64,000 bases of DNA, from the NCBI GenBank assembly GCA_005408345.1, contig SEMN01000008.1:2728001-2792000 (forward strand), written 5' to 3'. The notes under the pieces were generated by a model that saw nothing but the letters and a program-made list of their open reading frames with translations, made no database searches and was not told the DNA's origin. The DNA is from Macquaria australasica (Eukaryota; Chordata; Actinopteri; Centrarchiformes; Percichthyidae). Of this stretch, positions 11,401 through 25,224 are shown piece after piece; the stretch's first letter is position 1; the number at the start of each line of letters is the position of its first letter. Position numbers and translations under genes: made by a program.

Positions 11401-14400
11401 ATATTTCCAGGGGACAAACAATATCCCTCAAACACACGATGGACCGGAGGATGGATGAGTTAGACACATGACAATGGATGTTTGATGTGTTAACAGTTTT
11501 TTCCCCTCCTTCTCATAACTATTATGTGATGTATGTTTTAGTTTGATGCAAGGTGTTTCTCATACAGATGAAACAAAATAAGCTAATCTGGAACAAAAAA
11601 ACAGGTTTTTATCTCAAAATAAAGACAGATGTTTAGTAAGGGCAACACAAGCATCGTAGATAAAGTGGTTTCACATACACCGTTTCTTCATCAAAGTCCA
11701 TTAATGGACTAATAAAACTGCCTGCATGGGAGGACTGACCATAAATTAAGACACCTACATCACCCTAAATCCCGTCTGTGTGCCACCAGAAGCTTCTCCA
11801 ATCTGGCTCCCAAAGGCTGTTTCTATCTCCCCCTTTGTCCTCTCCATTACCACATCAATAGCCCCTTCACAATCTTCTAATAATACTTTTTTTTTTAATC
11901 ATTCAAACCTGTTCAGTGAAATGCTTCTAAATTTCCTCTAAAGACATCCTGCCAAAAGCTAGAAGGCTTTAGCTCAAAGGCAACTGTCTTTTTTGGCTGG
12001 AGCTAACGTAAACAGGGTGTTTTCTCAGTGAGACTTCCTGGTATAAGTAAAGGTTAAATGAAGACAGCCATGTCAGATCCTAATGCGGGGGTCATGATGC
12101 GGTGGGTGCTCTCCATTGGCTGACTAACAGGACGTCCGGCTGAGTTGAGCGGGAGCCAGATATGGAGCGGATGGACTGACACTGAGCTGGCTGGGCCGAC
12201 TCCAGCTCCACTCCAGCATCTCCTGTCCATCTGTACCCGCCACGCTCACACCAGGGGAGAAGTCACTCGAGTGTCTCGACCTACTCTGCTCAATTTGGCA
12301 GGCTCCGTGTGAGCAACTCTACCAGTAATTGGCCACCAAAGAGTAACATCTGTCACACACTGTATCGCTGAATTTAAATCTGAAGTTCAATGTTTGCTTC
12401 TTCTTTTTTTGTAACACATGACATTTACTCACACTCAACACTCAAGAATCAACCTTAGTCACACTCTGATATCTCTATATGTATCTATCTCTGCTTTAAA
12501 TGTTACATGACAGGAGCTTCTTCTTTTCATAACAGGAGCTTCTTTTTTTCCGACTGGACACAAAAACTGTGTTTGCTTCTATTAGTTCTCAGAAAGCTGA
12601 GATTTGGCAGGGCATGTTGGCTCTAATATTTCCAGCTTCTTTATTTTGGGGGAAAATGGTGTCCAGCAAATTCCTTCTGAAAATCCCTCAAATCATCTGC
12701 TTTGCAAGCTGATGAGTCCCTGAACCAGTTTCTCTGTTGATGTAACCATGATTTTCTATCATTTGTCCTTTTTATGTGAAAACCCAGTGAAAAGAGTATT
12801 CAGGCATTTTGAAATGTTTCAGAGGAAGCGGTGACAGTCTTTTATTTTGACGGCCTCTGGGTAAACTAAAATATAAACTCTATGCAGCATTCATATGTTT
12901 GTTTTCAGTGCACCAAATAGACTAAACCCAGTGGTCATCAGAAACCTTTACTCCCTGGAGTGCAACCCTTTTTCTAAATCTTTCTTCTGCTTTGCCTTTG
13001 ATGTAGGCTTTTTAGTGTGAAAGGGGATGGTGGAATGGGATGTAATGCATTAAAGAGCTGTTTGAAAGTGGGCGGGTTAGATCACAAAAATCTGACTCAG
13101 TCCTTTGTGCATATTCTTGAGCTGCCACAAAAAGGAGCAGAAAAGTGATTTTGTGTTCACCAATTCAACTAAGGCTATCTCTACTTTGTGACATCCAGCA
13201 GAATCCCATTACTTTGAATTTCTCTTGTTCAACTGCAAACTTCCATGTGAAGACCTTTGATGTAATTTGCATTGTAATCTTATCAGAACCTAAAGCACTG
13301 TCCTTTTCTCAACTCGAAATAATTGATAAGGCAGCACTCTTGAGGTCCGACAGCAAATAGCAGACCAAATGATATTTGCGAAGCCAGGTTTGAGTCTGGC
13401 ATGACCTTAAACAACAGACACCAGCAGTGCCACCCAGAGGTTATTTCAGTGTTGAAAGTCTCCAGTCAAACCCTCAGAGGAATTACAAAAAAAGGGGGGA
13501 AAAACAAGAAGAGAAAATAGGAAGTGCTGGTGGCAAACGGAGCCAGGCAGGCATGCAGGCAAGCAGCATCCTCATCGTGTCATCCATTTCTGTTCTCCAG
13601 CTTTGGTCACGTCTAAGGCGTGCAGTCATGCTGCTCAGTGTTTACCCTGGATTATAGAGACAACTCTTTGCCCTGCGCAGTCCTCCCTGCTGAATTCTCC
13701 GCCTCGCCACTCAGACACGCTCCAGCCCAGACGTGACTCATTCACACTCACACACAGGAACACGGTTTGCTGAGGCCTCTGGGGACTCTCAGCGGGCACC
13801 AATCAGAGCGCAGAGGATGGAGAAAGCAGACTCTTGTGCTCCACAAACACGACCCTTTGACCTGGATCGAGATCTGTGGAACCAAATCTATCCTTTGGGT
13901 TCAGCGTTTATTGGGGTAAAATGCTGTCATAGCTTCTGTAGCGCCCTGTTAGGCATGATTCATGGGACAGAAGGGATGGTTAGCTTTTTTCTATCTCTTG
14001 TTTGTTTGACCCATCTGCCATCAGAGATGAACTGAAATGTTCATAGGGGATATTTCTTTGTTAGGCTGTCAATATGCATCATTTTCACTGCTCGCTCAAG
14101 TTCGATAGCATTGAAGCTGTGTTTTGTCAGTGACTAACAAACAGGTCAGCAAACCTTTTTCACAAATTGTAGTACGTTTAGTGAAAATTCAAATTAGCTG
14201 TGGCGATTAATTCAATATTCTTGAAGCATTTACATTTTAAGGATTGTCAAACACCAGCAGTAAGATGGCGCAACATGATCTTTTCACTTATAAGAAAGAC
14301 AGATTTAGCACAAACAGCATGGTGTTCAAGTTCTATCTTGTTTACGTTTTGGATTATGGATTTGTGTGAAATCGGGAACACTGTCAACAGACTATGCCAT

Positions 14401-17400
14401 GATCTTTCTAAAGGTCAGAAGAAACATCTCTGTTCTCACACTTAGTCAGCAGCGGGAGTCATTGTCACTCGCATCAGATGTGATAAAAAAAAAAATTATT
14501 TTGTTGCTGTTGTTTTTTCTAGCCTGGATTTATAAGGCTACACAAAAGCAATAACAGTATAAGACCACGGGGGCAGAAAAGTGTCTGAACTACAATAATC
14601 ATAACAGCTTCTGTCCTCATTACAAGCGGGCTGGGCAGAAATGCGCCGGGCTTTTTGTGTTCGTAGGTTTTCCAAGACGGGGCTGCTGATGAAGTTTCTT
14701 TTTAGATTTGATTGATTTCAGATTTGGGGGGAAAGGTTTTGGCTGCAGCACTTCCTGGTGATGTACTGTACACTGTTTGCACTTATAGTATATACAGTAA
14801 ACTCACATGGCCTGAAGGGAGTCTTTTGTCTGGGGTTTTCAGCAAATACACATGGAAGAGTCATTGGGGGGGAGTGCCAGCGTTCTACACATTACACATG
14901 AATGAGCTGGGAGGGCGCCAGCCGCAACAGAACTTGACTTCCAAATGAATAAATGAAGGCAATTAGTAGATCTGTTTACAATGTTGTGGAGACAGAAGTA
15001 GGTCAAACGTGGCAGAGACAGGAGGGAGGAGGGAGCCAGCAAGCCAGAGCCAGGGGCTGTCACTGGTACCTACAGTGATGAGTCGGGGAATTAGGACATG
15101 AAAATGCCGTCTTCATTAAAGATGACTTATAAATGAATGTCATATTGAATCACAAGGGACCGGTGGGGTTTATTAGGAAAAGCAATGTTTTGTGATCAGT
15201 CCACCGTGTTTTATCTGTGGCTGCGTTGTGGAGGGGCAGCCCTTGGCGATTGGCTCCGCCTCGTAAGGCCCCTTCACGGAAACACAGACTCGAGCCTCAG
15301 AGGGCAGAATGTGTAGCGTGGATGCTCACACTGCAGATACCCACAAGATATCTCCACTTTGATGGCGCGCTGTGAAATTTTGTGACAGTTGGCCTGTGCT
15401 TAATTTTCAGCATTATGTTGTGCTTCCCCCTGACATTTCTCTCAGTCAGGGGGGGAAATATCTTACAACCAGTATTTAGATTAATGATGCTAACACTTTG
15501 TGATGCTAGTATTCTCTGGAAACAAGTGTAAATTGCTGTAAATTTATTTAGTTTTGTTGGCAGCTCCTCTGGCATGTCTGTGTGTCCCAGTACGATTTAA
15601 TATTAACAAAAACGAACAGTAATTGCCTTTTTTCCATACTTGTTGTTTCGTTTATTGGTCAGCGCAGATATTGCAGGCTTTAGGACTCTCCAGCCAGCCA
15701 CTAATCTTGATGGTAGAGTAGCGGAAGATGTCTGTGGGGAACAGTAAAACAGCACTATGTCATCGCAACGCTCTCTGCTCTTAATAACTGCAGGATGCTG
15801 CGAGCAGACCTGGGCAGAGGCTAAATGTGACATAGGGGAGCAATTGCAACACATCCCCACAACACAGTCAGCAGCCTCCTCTGCAATGCTTGCCATTATC
15901 TTAGGGCGTATGCATTATACATGCAGATACAGTACTATATCTGAAATTGCTGTTAAGAGCAGGGACCAGATGAAGGGCACTGCTGCCACAGTCAGATTTA
16001 ACCATGCATGCCTTTCTCCTCCCTTCCCTCTTCTCAGCTCTGTCTCCTCTTCCTGGTTAATGGTGACCTCAAACAGGCTCCTCTCGACTGCCGAAGCCCT
16101 CATGTTGCATATATGATGAGCATAGAGGGGAGAGTCAAAGTGACCTCCAGCACTGTGATGAAAACCTATGCAGCTCGAGTGCAACAGAGGGTCTTCTATA
16201 ATTCAGCAACCACAGAAGAAGACAGAGCTATTTTCTTTGGAACCACACAGCATGTGCGTGTGAGGCATGCTGCAGCGGCTGCCCAGCACCCCTCATCCTC
16301 AATGTCACTTAAGTGCAAGAAGAAGAACAAGGGGTAAACAGAGGAGTCCGACCGGGTCTCAGAGTGATCTGTGGACAGTGCAGCTGAGAGGAATAGAGAA
16401 TGAGGGTGGTGAAATGTGAGCTCTACTCTCTAACCCAGAGACAAGTAGAGAACAGCTCTCCAGTTGTGTTTCTGTAGTGTAAGAGCACTCTCTCTCAGCC
16501 ATTTTTATTTGGCTCAATAACTACCAGCCTGATACTCAGCCTCTATGGCTGGCTGTAATTTTATTGTCTGCTCCCATCTTCTGAGTTTCTGTCTCTTTTT
16601 TTGTTTTTGAGTGTTGACATTGCTCTTTCTGAAGAACAAAGCTATATTTCTGCTCAGATTGATGCAGTTACAGATGTGCAGGGCTATATTGCTTTTGCAT
16701 GCATAAATCATGGAGACCTGCCAGGGAAAATACATTACATTTGGCAGAGGCTGGACCCCAGCGAGGGTATGAATGAGAAAAAATAATCAAACACAGTGAT
16801 CCATGCGCATCCATGTGAAGCTGTGAAGCACATATGTCCATAATTCCCACACCACTGCACCCAGAAATCAAAGAACTTATTCCAAAGAAGCCTGTATGTT
16901 TCCTCGGCTTCCTCCCTCTTTGCCCATATGGCTTTGTGGGGTGGAGGATGCCAAGGTTGGAGGTAGCTGGCACGAATAATTACGATCAAAGAAATTACAA
17001 TGCAAAAGGAACAGCTGCTACATCCACTGCTGACAAATCACTGTGAGCGAGAGGAGACAGCGATAGACAGTGAGCAAGGAAGAGAGGAACAGGAAAGAGG
17101 AGGAGAAATGGTGCATGTTCTACTATAAGTATCTGCTGCTCCAAAACCCATTTAACATTTAATCCGCAGTGCAAATAAGGCCTTTGGTGGCCATTCACCC
17201 AAAAGCTGTACAAATACAAGCATCTGCCCAGATTATCTCAGCCTGTCTCCATGGTCGGCCCAGCCCCGGCTTGTCCCTAATTCTTACCTACTCTGAAACT
17301 CTATCCCGTCTCCTAAGTCTCTGACTTGATGTTGGGCAAATGCATAGAAAGTTCCTCAAAATAGAAATAGCCTGGTTGAAAGTACAGTACCCTAGTGGGC

Positions 17401-18474
17401 CAGAGGTCTACCAGGATTGCAAAAACAGGGGAATTTCACTCAGATAATCACTGGAAGGCAAATGGGATGCAGGTTTTTGAAATCTTTTCTTACAGAAGCT
17501 CCTTAAGGGATAGCACATGCTGGGGAAAACAGTAAAGAATTTGCACAGCAGAGAACATTTCCCATCGCTACAACCTGTCCGTCTTGATAAGACTTGATCC
17601 TCAAATTAATATTGAATTCTCCAAGTCTATTAAGTAAGTCCAGTCCCACCTGATTTGCTGCTGCCAAGGGCTGAACACTGCAGAAGTCTCGGATGTAGTC
17701 CAGGTGCTCTGGGCTTCTGGGACATGTTATAGGTAACTGATGACTTACTTTCTTACTGAGACCAGACCATGCAACTCATTCAGCAGGTGTTTGCTTGCCA
17801 AACTGTGTCTTTCAGATTCCCCCAAAGACTCGAAAGTCACAAGGGAGAAGCAATTTAGTGGTGTCTGAAATTCAATTCAGTTGGTTTGAAACAAGAGCAA
17901 GATTCTTTATCTACAACCTTGAACTTTCATAAATTCTACATTCTTCAAAATGATTAAATTCCAGCAATATGTAAATACAGTGTTTTAGGGAAAGTAAACT
18001 GTTTTAATGGGTCATGTTCTTTGAAACTTGGAAGTTGCAGGTTTTCTGTGAACTGATAAATGTGGAGATTGTTCAAAAGTCACTGATGTTCTTGTTTATT
18101 GGGAATTTCTCCTACTTCTACTGATATGCCATGAAGAAAGTGCTACAAAGAGATCTAGAAAGAAAATTATTTGAGTTGAAGGCGTTTGCTGAAATGGAGT
18201 GAAATAGAAGGTTTTAAGTGAAGTGACACAGATTTGCCGTGGCTCCGCCTCATTAAGACCAATTTCCATACATTTTCCATGTCATATAACACATTTTCCA
18301 TGACCAATATTTGCATTTCTATTCCTTAATTAAATTGTCACATTTTAATTGACAGCTAATTTGAATGTCCCAAGACTCCTATTTCTTAGTCACCTCATCA
18401 TGCACTGTATGAAATCAAAAATTATTATTTTAAAGGTTCATCCAAACCCAACATGAACGAGTGGTTTAGCATTT

Positions 18475-18775
18475 ATCATCGTGCTTCCATAAAGTTGGGG
18501 GACTTGCAAGAGACAGATTTTTAAAATATGATATGAGTCAACACCGGATCCTACATTTCTCATAATGCAACTTGATAGTATCTTTTGTTAGACCTTCCCT
18601 GCCAGCTAATCCAATGTCCATGTCTTTCAAACTTCACGCCCTGAGTTTGTAACACAGACTTTAAAAATCTGTGATCTCCCAGCCCAACCTGAGATAATCC
18701 TGGTGATATCATCAGGGCTATTTTCTCAGAAAGCTCCTCCAGAGCCACAGAAAACAACTGTTTTCATAAGCTGAG
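18475..18775 (-). repeat. Interspersed repeat family with palindrome (copy 2, inverted)
   Basis: This is the inverted counterpart of 5605-5945. It begins 'gggggacttgcaagagacag', contains 'catttctcataatgcaa' and 'gatatcatcagggct', and ends near 'agctcctccagagccacag'. The block order is the mirror image of copy 1. No coding content was seen. Confidence 0.6.
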
Positions 18776-19190
18776 TAGTACTTGATGACACATGATGAGT
18801 AAACTGATCCTCGTGTGTAAAATCACTGGAGTGCCCTTTAAGAAAAAAGAGATTACAAACTTGTCAAACTTAAAAGTCAGGTGTCAATACTTTCCCAAGA
18901 AAAAAAACACATGACTTCCTTCAACTTTGTCAGGAGGTTTTTTTTATGACCATATGCTGTCTGCTTACACCAGTGCTGGAGAAATTCATGCAAAACACAC
19001 ACATCAGCAAAGTTATTGCACTGTTTGTATCAACAACGGTGTGACAATCTGGAGGCAATGCGCCATATTGCAAGACCGCCATCACTGCATGCTGAGCGCT
19101 GCCAAAGCTGCCATCTGGCAGGTGAGCTGCACGCTTTCCACTTGTACCTCTCCTCCCTTTCACTTCTCTCCTCCACTGTTTGTCACCAAC

Positions 19191-19234
19191 TCTCTCTCTC
19201 TCTCTCTCTCTCTCTAGTCTAGTCTAGTCTAGTC
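19191..19234. repeat. (TC)n and (AGTCT)n compound microsatellite
   Basis: About 25 bases of uninterrupted TC repeat are followed immediately by three to four tandem AGTCT units. Confidence 0.9.
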
Positions 19235-20314
19235 CTGTCTTTATTGGTCTTTCTCACTTCCGCTACCTATCTTTTCCCACCTCTTACTCCCCTCTCTGGC
19301 CCTGCATCATCCCTGTTCTCCACCTTTATCTACCTGTACGTCCACCTCCCTCCAGGCCCGGATCTCACACTGAAACAAGAGGAAGCATGAAGATTGAAAG
19401 GGGGATGAAGGGGAGAAAAGAGTGAGGACAGCAGCATATCGGTCGTGCTTGATGGTCTGCAGCATTTTTTTCTCTCTCCGTTTTTTATTTTCTCCTTTCA
19501 CTGTCGGTTTCATATAACTGTTTGCGTCTCACTTTCTCTCCTTCTCTCTAACGTATACACTCCTGTGACACACTAGTAAGTGCACCCGTGTACGGATGCA
19601 CACTCATACAGTACATGCACACACAAGCAAACACAATGCACACACACTGGGGGCTCTCCTTCTTCTTCCTCCTCAGGCTGTAGCATCTGAGCAGTCGTAT
19701 TTAATCAGTGTCTCCGTGGGCAACGGGGGTAGCGGTGGGGGAAGGGGTGAGGGTTGGAGGTGGGGGGTCTCCAGCTATGGGTAGTAGCAGTGAGCTGCTG
19801 TGCACTCACATACCGTGTAATTGTGTTACATACACTAATTCGCCTGATGTACTATTGCAGCAACTGTGCTTCGCCTTTGCCCCTGACCCACATCGCGCTC
19901 CCTGATATTCAAATTACTCCAAAATCAATGTCACGGATTGAACTGGTGATCATTTAAATCAAAAGCTGTTTTTCACAGCTGTAGTAGAGTCGTGTCTCTG
20001 ATTTCTTCTTCTACAGTATAGCTCATTAATCTCTGTAAAAGTCTGAGATAACGCTTAACTCCTGGTTTGTGGGTGAATGTGACAGAGACAGATGTTGTAA
20101 ATTACTTCACCTACACTGGTCCGGCGTTGCCTCCAGGGTCAAAAGACTCCAAGTAATGCAGTTTCACCTGCAATCCCTCTACATTCAAAACTATCATTAC
20201 AAAAACTGGTAAAAATACAACAGTCAGTAAATAGAAATCAACAATCCAACAGTGCTTCATTTTGGTGGACATGTTTTTATCTAATCTACAGTGGATCAGT
20301 CCGACTATATGATC

Positions 20315-20755
20315 TTAAAGGGTGAGTTCACCCACATTAGCAAAAACATTCTCTCTTAAACCAAGCAGTGTCTCTCTGTAACTTCAGTCGCTGTCCAAAA
20401 ACAATGAGTGGAAATTTAGTTTGTGCCCCTCAAAGCACTGAAAAATGAACATTTGAAAACCTCAACAGCAACTCATCTTTCCAGAATGGTTACACTGGAT
20501 GATCCACAAAATGATTTCTTTAAAAGTCGTTCCAGTGAAAACTGATCACAGTGAGGTCTGTGGATCATCCTGAGTTAGCGGGACATTGTTACTGAAAAGA
20601 CACGCAGATTTTCTGTTTTTCAAATGTCATTCAAACATATCAGAGACAGATATCTTAAAGCCTCGACATGTAAAACCAAAAGTATCTGCATGACTAGAAA
20701 CCACAAGTAGTAAGGGGAAAAATATGTCTATGTTTTGGATAAACTGACCCTTTAA
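20315..20755. mobile_element. MITE-like element bounded by TTAAAGGGT termini
   Basis: The left end TTAAAGGGTGAGTTCACCC and the right end GATAAACTGACCCTTTAA form an imperfect inverted pair (TTAAAGGGT/ACCCTTTAA perfect). The TTAA at each end could be a target duplication or part of the terminus. The 441-bp interior is non-coding. Confidence 0.6.
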
Positions 20756-20988
20756 AAATGGGTCTGATTAGGAGTTTAGATTGGTTAACCCTCAACTACA
20801 TTACTAAAACTCCTTGGATGAACAGCAATCATCACAACCCAAACCTCAGTTTAATTTATTGCTGTCAAACGCGGCAAAAGAGAGAGAGACAGAAATAATG
20901 TGGAGATTCATTTAAATTCTAAAATTAGCAGGCAGCTGATAAAGTACCGAGCGCATGACTGGCATGAACACGGCAATAGAGAAGCCAA

Positions 20989-21012
20989 TCTCTCTCTCTC
21001 TCTCCCTCTCTC
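20989..21012. repeat. (TC)n microsatellite
   Basis: A short TC dinucleotide run broken by one CCC, in plxna2 intron 1. Confidence 0.8.
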
Positions 21013-21887
21013 CATGAGGCTTTACCCACTCTGGAGGGGCCAGGAGAATAAAAGCTAGTCCAACTGGCTGGCCAGATAAGCCGGACCAGAAAGAGCATAG
21101 AGAGAGAAGAGGGGTTCATCTGGTTTGCATGAGGGGTGAGTCAAAGAGCTGTGAATCCAACAACCAATCCTCCACCAGCCCTCCTCACCCCCTCTACTAC
21201 CACCCAAACCCACATACAGATGGGGGGGCTCAAACAAAGATGCACTTGGTCAACAGCATTGTTGAGGCTGGCACTGCTATAGCTGTGTGCGCGCTTTAGT
21301 TCTTTCAGGCTCAGGCTCCATCTCAGCGCCTGCCCAGCCTTATCAGCGTCCCAGTGGCTTCTGCTCTGCCCAGGCTGCCAAGGCTGCACGGGCTCTGGCT
21401 GCAGGAGGAGGCAGGGCAACAGTGGAGGACTGACTATCTCCAGGCTAAATACTTCACTCTGGTATTCTCCTGATGACCACTGATCTGATGCGCTGCCCAG
21501 AATAATCCACATGTGTAAAGAGTTATGGAAAAATCAGCACGAGCAGGCTGCTATTGCAGGCTTTGTCTAAAGTAGAGTCAAATCCATGCTTCTGGTAATG
21601 CAATAATCTGCACCAAACCTACACAGTGCTGCTCTGTCTGTGGCTCTGTCTTCAGAGCATCAGTCCACATCTGTTGGTTGTTACAGGTGGCCAGCAGAGA
21701 AATCATTTGATCATTTGCTCATGCAACATTTTAGTATAATACCTTGATTCAGAGTGCACAGTGTCACTGGACGTGTTTCACTGCGTCCGAGGCGCGTAAA
21801 GTCTATCCAACTTTACCCCTCTGCACACTGCTGGGCTGCACTACACGCTGCTGCTCAGCTACTAACAGTAAAGGATAGACTACTCAC

Positions 21888-22159
21888 CTTGAAAGAAGAG
21901 GAGACTCATTCATGAATAATGCGCCGATCCGGTTATTTCGCTGGGATTTAGGGGGGGAATGTGAATGTGTGTGGACGCCAAATACAGCGAGATAAACTGC
22001 CGGTTAATTTATTCTACGCGCTGCCACGACGCGCAGCCGGTAAAGTCATCTGGACAGCAGTGAGCATCTATCCGTCAGCCGCTGAGAGGGAGTCGGTATC
22101 AAGTGACCCTCCCGCCTCGTTCAGGGATTGATTATTTTCTGTAACAGGCAGCCACATAG

Positions 22160-22213
<54 letters not shown>

Positions 22214-22320
22214 TGTGGATGCCGGTGCTACATGAAGTCACCCATCAGTTCACTTGCATCTCACGTACAGTGGGCGCTTTTAGACCCAACCTCCGTCGCG
22301 TCATCCTTCGGCACAACTTG
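21888..22320 (-). promoter_or_regulatory. plxna2: Probable plxna2 promoter and non-coding first exon
   Basis: On the minus strand the sequence CTTTCAAG at 21,888 is followed by GTGAGTA, a near-consensus splice donor. The 400 bases upstream of it (21,900-22,330) are markedly richer in G+C and CpG (for example GCCACGACGCGC and CTCCGTCGCGTC) than the intron or the desert beyond. This is what a vertebrate promoter with a 5' UTR exon looks like, and the first coding exon begins with its own splice acceptor, so an upstream exon is required. The exact transcription start cannot be placed. A (CT)25 microsatellite sits inside it. Confidence 0.5.
22161..22210. repeat. (CT)25 microsatellite
   Basis: Fifty uninterrupted bases of CT repeat within the presumed plxna2 promoter region; the minus strand reads as (GA)25. 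Confidence 0.97.
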
Positions 22321-22481
22321 AGCGCAGTGCAATACATTTGATGTCTTTTGGGCATGTGGACTCTTCAAAGTGTTTGTAGATTAACACATCGTTTTTTTTT
22401 TTTAATATGGAGAAATGATCGATAGATGTAGACCTGCTACATGTAGCCTAGAGATTCAAAAGAAATAAATGTAGAATTCAA

Positions 22482-22502
22482 ATATATATATATATATATA
22501 TA
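22482..22502. repeat. (AT)n microsatellite
   Basis: Twenty-one bases of alternating A and T. Confidence 0.95.
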
Positions 22503-24312
22503 AATTGGACCTAGTCGGTTATCAGCAGCACACAGGATGAAGATAATGTCAGTGTCTAAAATAGGTCTATTTGTCAAATGATTGCTATCTTCATGTATTT
22601 GTGAAATGTCTGCCTTCCAAGTGTACAAATGGGTTGTATTTTTTGGTTTATTGCTGTAGGCTATATTTTGAGACATGTATCCACACACCCTCTGAACTAA
22701 ATGTAAAATGTGGTTTGGAAGAATGTGAAAGGAAACGATGTTACAGCAGCTCACTTGCTGGTTGGACTCACTCAACCAGTCACTTAGAGACAGACAGGCA
22801 GGCTCATTTGAGACTTTATAAAGTAATATAACCATTCACACATTTTCACGGTAAATTCATACGCTTTTTATTTTCATTCAGAGGTCTAGATAAATGCACA
22901 CAGCAGCATGCACTCCAAGTTTCCTTTGAAATACTGCCATCTGTAGGCTGAATGATGCAACCACACGTCTTTCTGACAAAAGCTCTGATAAAGGGAATTT
23001 GTTTTACAGAGGAAGCCTTGCTATTGAGTCATGTTTGCTCTCTGTTTCAGGTAAACGCTGGAAACACATGTGACTGTGACTACTGAGTATTGTATGATGC
23101 ATGGATATCCCGGCCTTTGAAGGAAAACTACGGCACACACACAGCCAGTCAGCAATGTGACCAGATGAAACTCACCTCTACCACAGAACTGCTTATGTTG
23201 CTGAAAAGCTTAGTAGGCACTTCGGCCAGCTGTCTGCCCCTCATTATCTGCCGTTTGGTGCATTGGAGATGAGTTGGAGATGTCAGACGGGCTACCTGTT
23301 AGGGTCAAGCAGCTCTGGGTGGCCGGCGGACTCCCTCAGGTCTGTCCAGATGGCAGCTACTCCTCACTGGCCCCACGTCAGGTGCTGGGGTTCATGAGTC
23401 CTTGTTACACACACATACTGTTACACACATAAGCCTGCAGACATACAAACACATATGCAAACATACACTCGAGGCAGGCTCATGCACATTCACAGTGCTG
23501 GAAATAGGTATGCAGATGCACACAGTGCTGGAGGGAAACTGCAGTTTCAGACGAGGGGAAAAGAGAAAAATAGAAAAGCTCAGAATAAAAACAGCTTTTT
23601 CAGACATATTTGTTGAATAGGTTTTTAGAAATGTGTGATGGTGTGAGTTAGCTTGTAGCAATTCATTTATAATTGTTAGATTAAATCTCTGTATGGATTG
23701 AAATACTACACTTCTCCACGTTTGTCTCTTTATCAGATTCGTCAGTAACAGAGCTAAAGTACATTATATGTATTATACCAAGCTCAGCATGATGATTCAT
23801 GCTTGTATGAATGACACACAGTAGTTGTGCTGTTTTTCGATGTTGGTCAAGGCAGTGATGTACACTGCGAGGCGTGTGTGGATTGTTATGTTCACTCCAT
23901 AGGTTGAATTACTCACCGCTGTCTAATTCAAGAGCAATTGCAGCTGTGAATTAGTTTTCAAGCTGCAGTGCAAAGTCATGTTTGTCATTCCTTCAAGAGC
24001 AGCACTTGTATGTTCAAGACTCTGGAGAAATCTCACCGAGAGGAGAAACCACAGGATAGCTACTCAAATGAAGAACATCTGAATGAGACAGAATTCTCTT
24101 TGAAATACCTCATTATAGTATTATATTAGTAAAGTGCTGTTTGAATTTGAATTTTACTTATAGCAAAGAGGATGTTGCTGCTTGTCTGTCTTCCTTCTAA
24201 ACTGATAATGGCAAATGTGGATTCTACCGAGATAAGCTTGCAACTATGCAGGTAAAACTAAAATTATTTATATTAATGTTAAGGTATAACTTCTGACTTA
24301 AAGGGTCAGTTC

Positions 24313-24921
24313 TAGAGCTGGACTGGTAAATCAGCCAGGCCAATATATCTGTACAGCCTTATCAAATATCCCCAGACAAGAATGTCGATATTAGACGATT
24401 CTGAAAAAATCTGATTACGTCCTGTGACAATGTGTTTTTATGTCCAATGCATGGCAACTTCAGTATGATTGAGGTTAGAAAAAGATCATGATTATGGTAA
24501 ATTAGGATCAAGGTATGGTCAACGTTAGGCAACAAAAACACTTGGTTAAGTTTTGGGAAAGATTGTTGGCACAGTAAAGAAAATGGCAAACAGTAATTGC
24601 AGGTCTGTGACTGAACACAAACCCCGGTCTCATTCGACCGGTCTCATACGCCCCTGACACTCGTACTTTCCGCCTCACTACATAAAGAACACACTACTTC
24701 CTGTTTTGGCTCTGAATGTTGGCACTGGACCAAAATCCGGAGGTGGAGAATTGTATAATATGAATGTAATTCCTAGGATACTGGGCTGTGACTTATCGCA
24801 GCTTAATTTTCAATAATAAAATGTCCTGCTTAGAACATATGTTATCTATTTATGTAATTAATTAATAAATAAAGAATATTGGCTGATGTATCCTCAAAAA
24901 TCAAGCATCGGTCAGGCTCTA
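24313..24921. mobile_element. hAT-type non-autonomous element with 8-bp target duplication, nested in another repeat
   Basis: The element begins TAGAGCTGGACTGGT and ends ATCGGTCAGGCTCTA; the ends are imperfect inverted repeats. It is flanked on both sides by the 8-bp direct repeat GTCAGTTC (24,305-24,312 and 24,922-24,929), the duplication length typical of hAT transposons. Joining the flanks gives 'aaagggtcagttcaccctc', the terminus of another common MITE family, so this element landed inside an older one. No transposase ORF is present in the 609 bp. Confidence 0.75.
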
Positions 24922-25224
24922 GTCAGTTCACCCTCAACATTTTTATAATTTTGTTGTGTGAGTATTTTTAAGAGAAGTAAAGTCAATTGCTTCCTGTTTT
25001 GTGATGTAACCCAGATTTCCTGAGTAGTAAAGCAACCCAGCAGACTTCCACAAAAATCGCACAGTGAAAGACGCAGTGTACAAGACAGTACAGGAATTAT
25101 TACAAAACGTACACAATTACACACAAAAAGTACAATTGGGCAAGATCAGTGTTTTGCACAAGTGCCCTTTGTTTTGAAACCTTTATTTTGCCTGGATACG
25201 TCCTAATGGGACACTTCCATGCTT

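Larger units (their letters stand above)
10711..21887 (-). other. plxna2 intron 1 (predicted, 11 kb)
   Basis: This lies between the acceptor of the first coding exon and a strong donor-like site (CAAG|GTGAGTA) at 21,887. It contains a TAATTA-rich patch (about 11,140-11,400), a second copy of the 5605 repeat (18,475-18,775), LINE-tail-like sequence near 12,023-12,062, a MITE (20,315-20,755) and CT/AGTCT microsatellites (19,191-19,234; 20,989-21,012). The ORFs here are short and carry no recognised domain. Confidence 0.55.
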
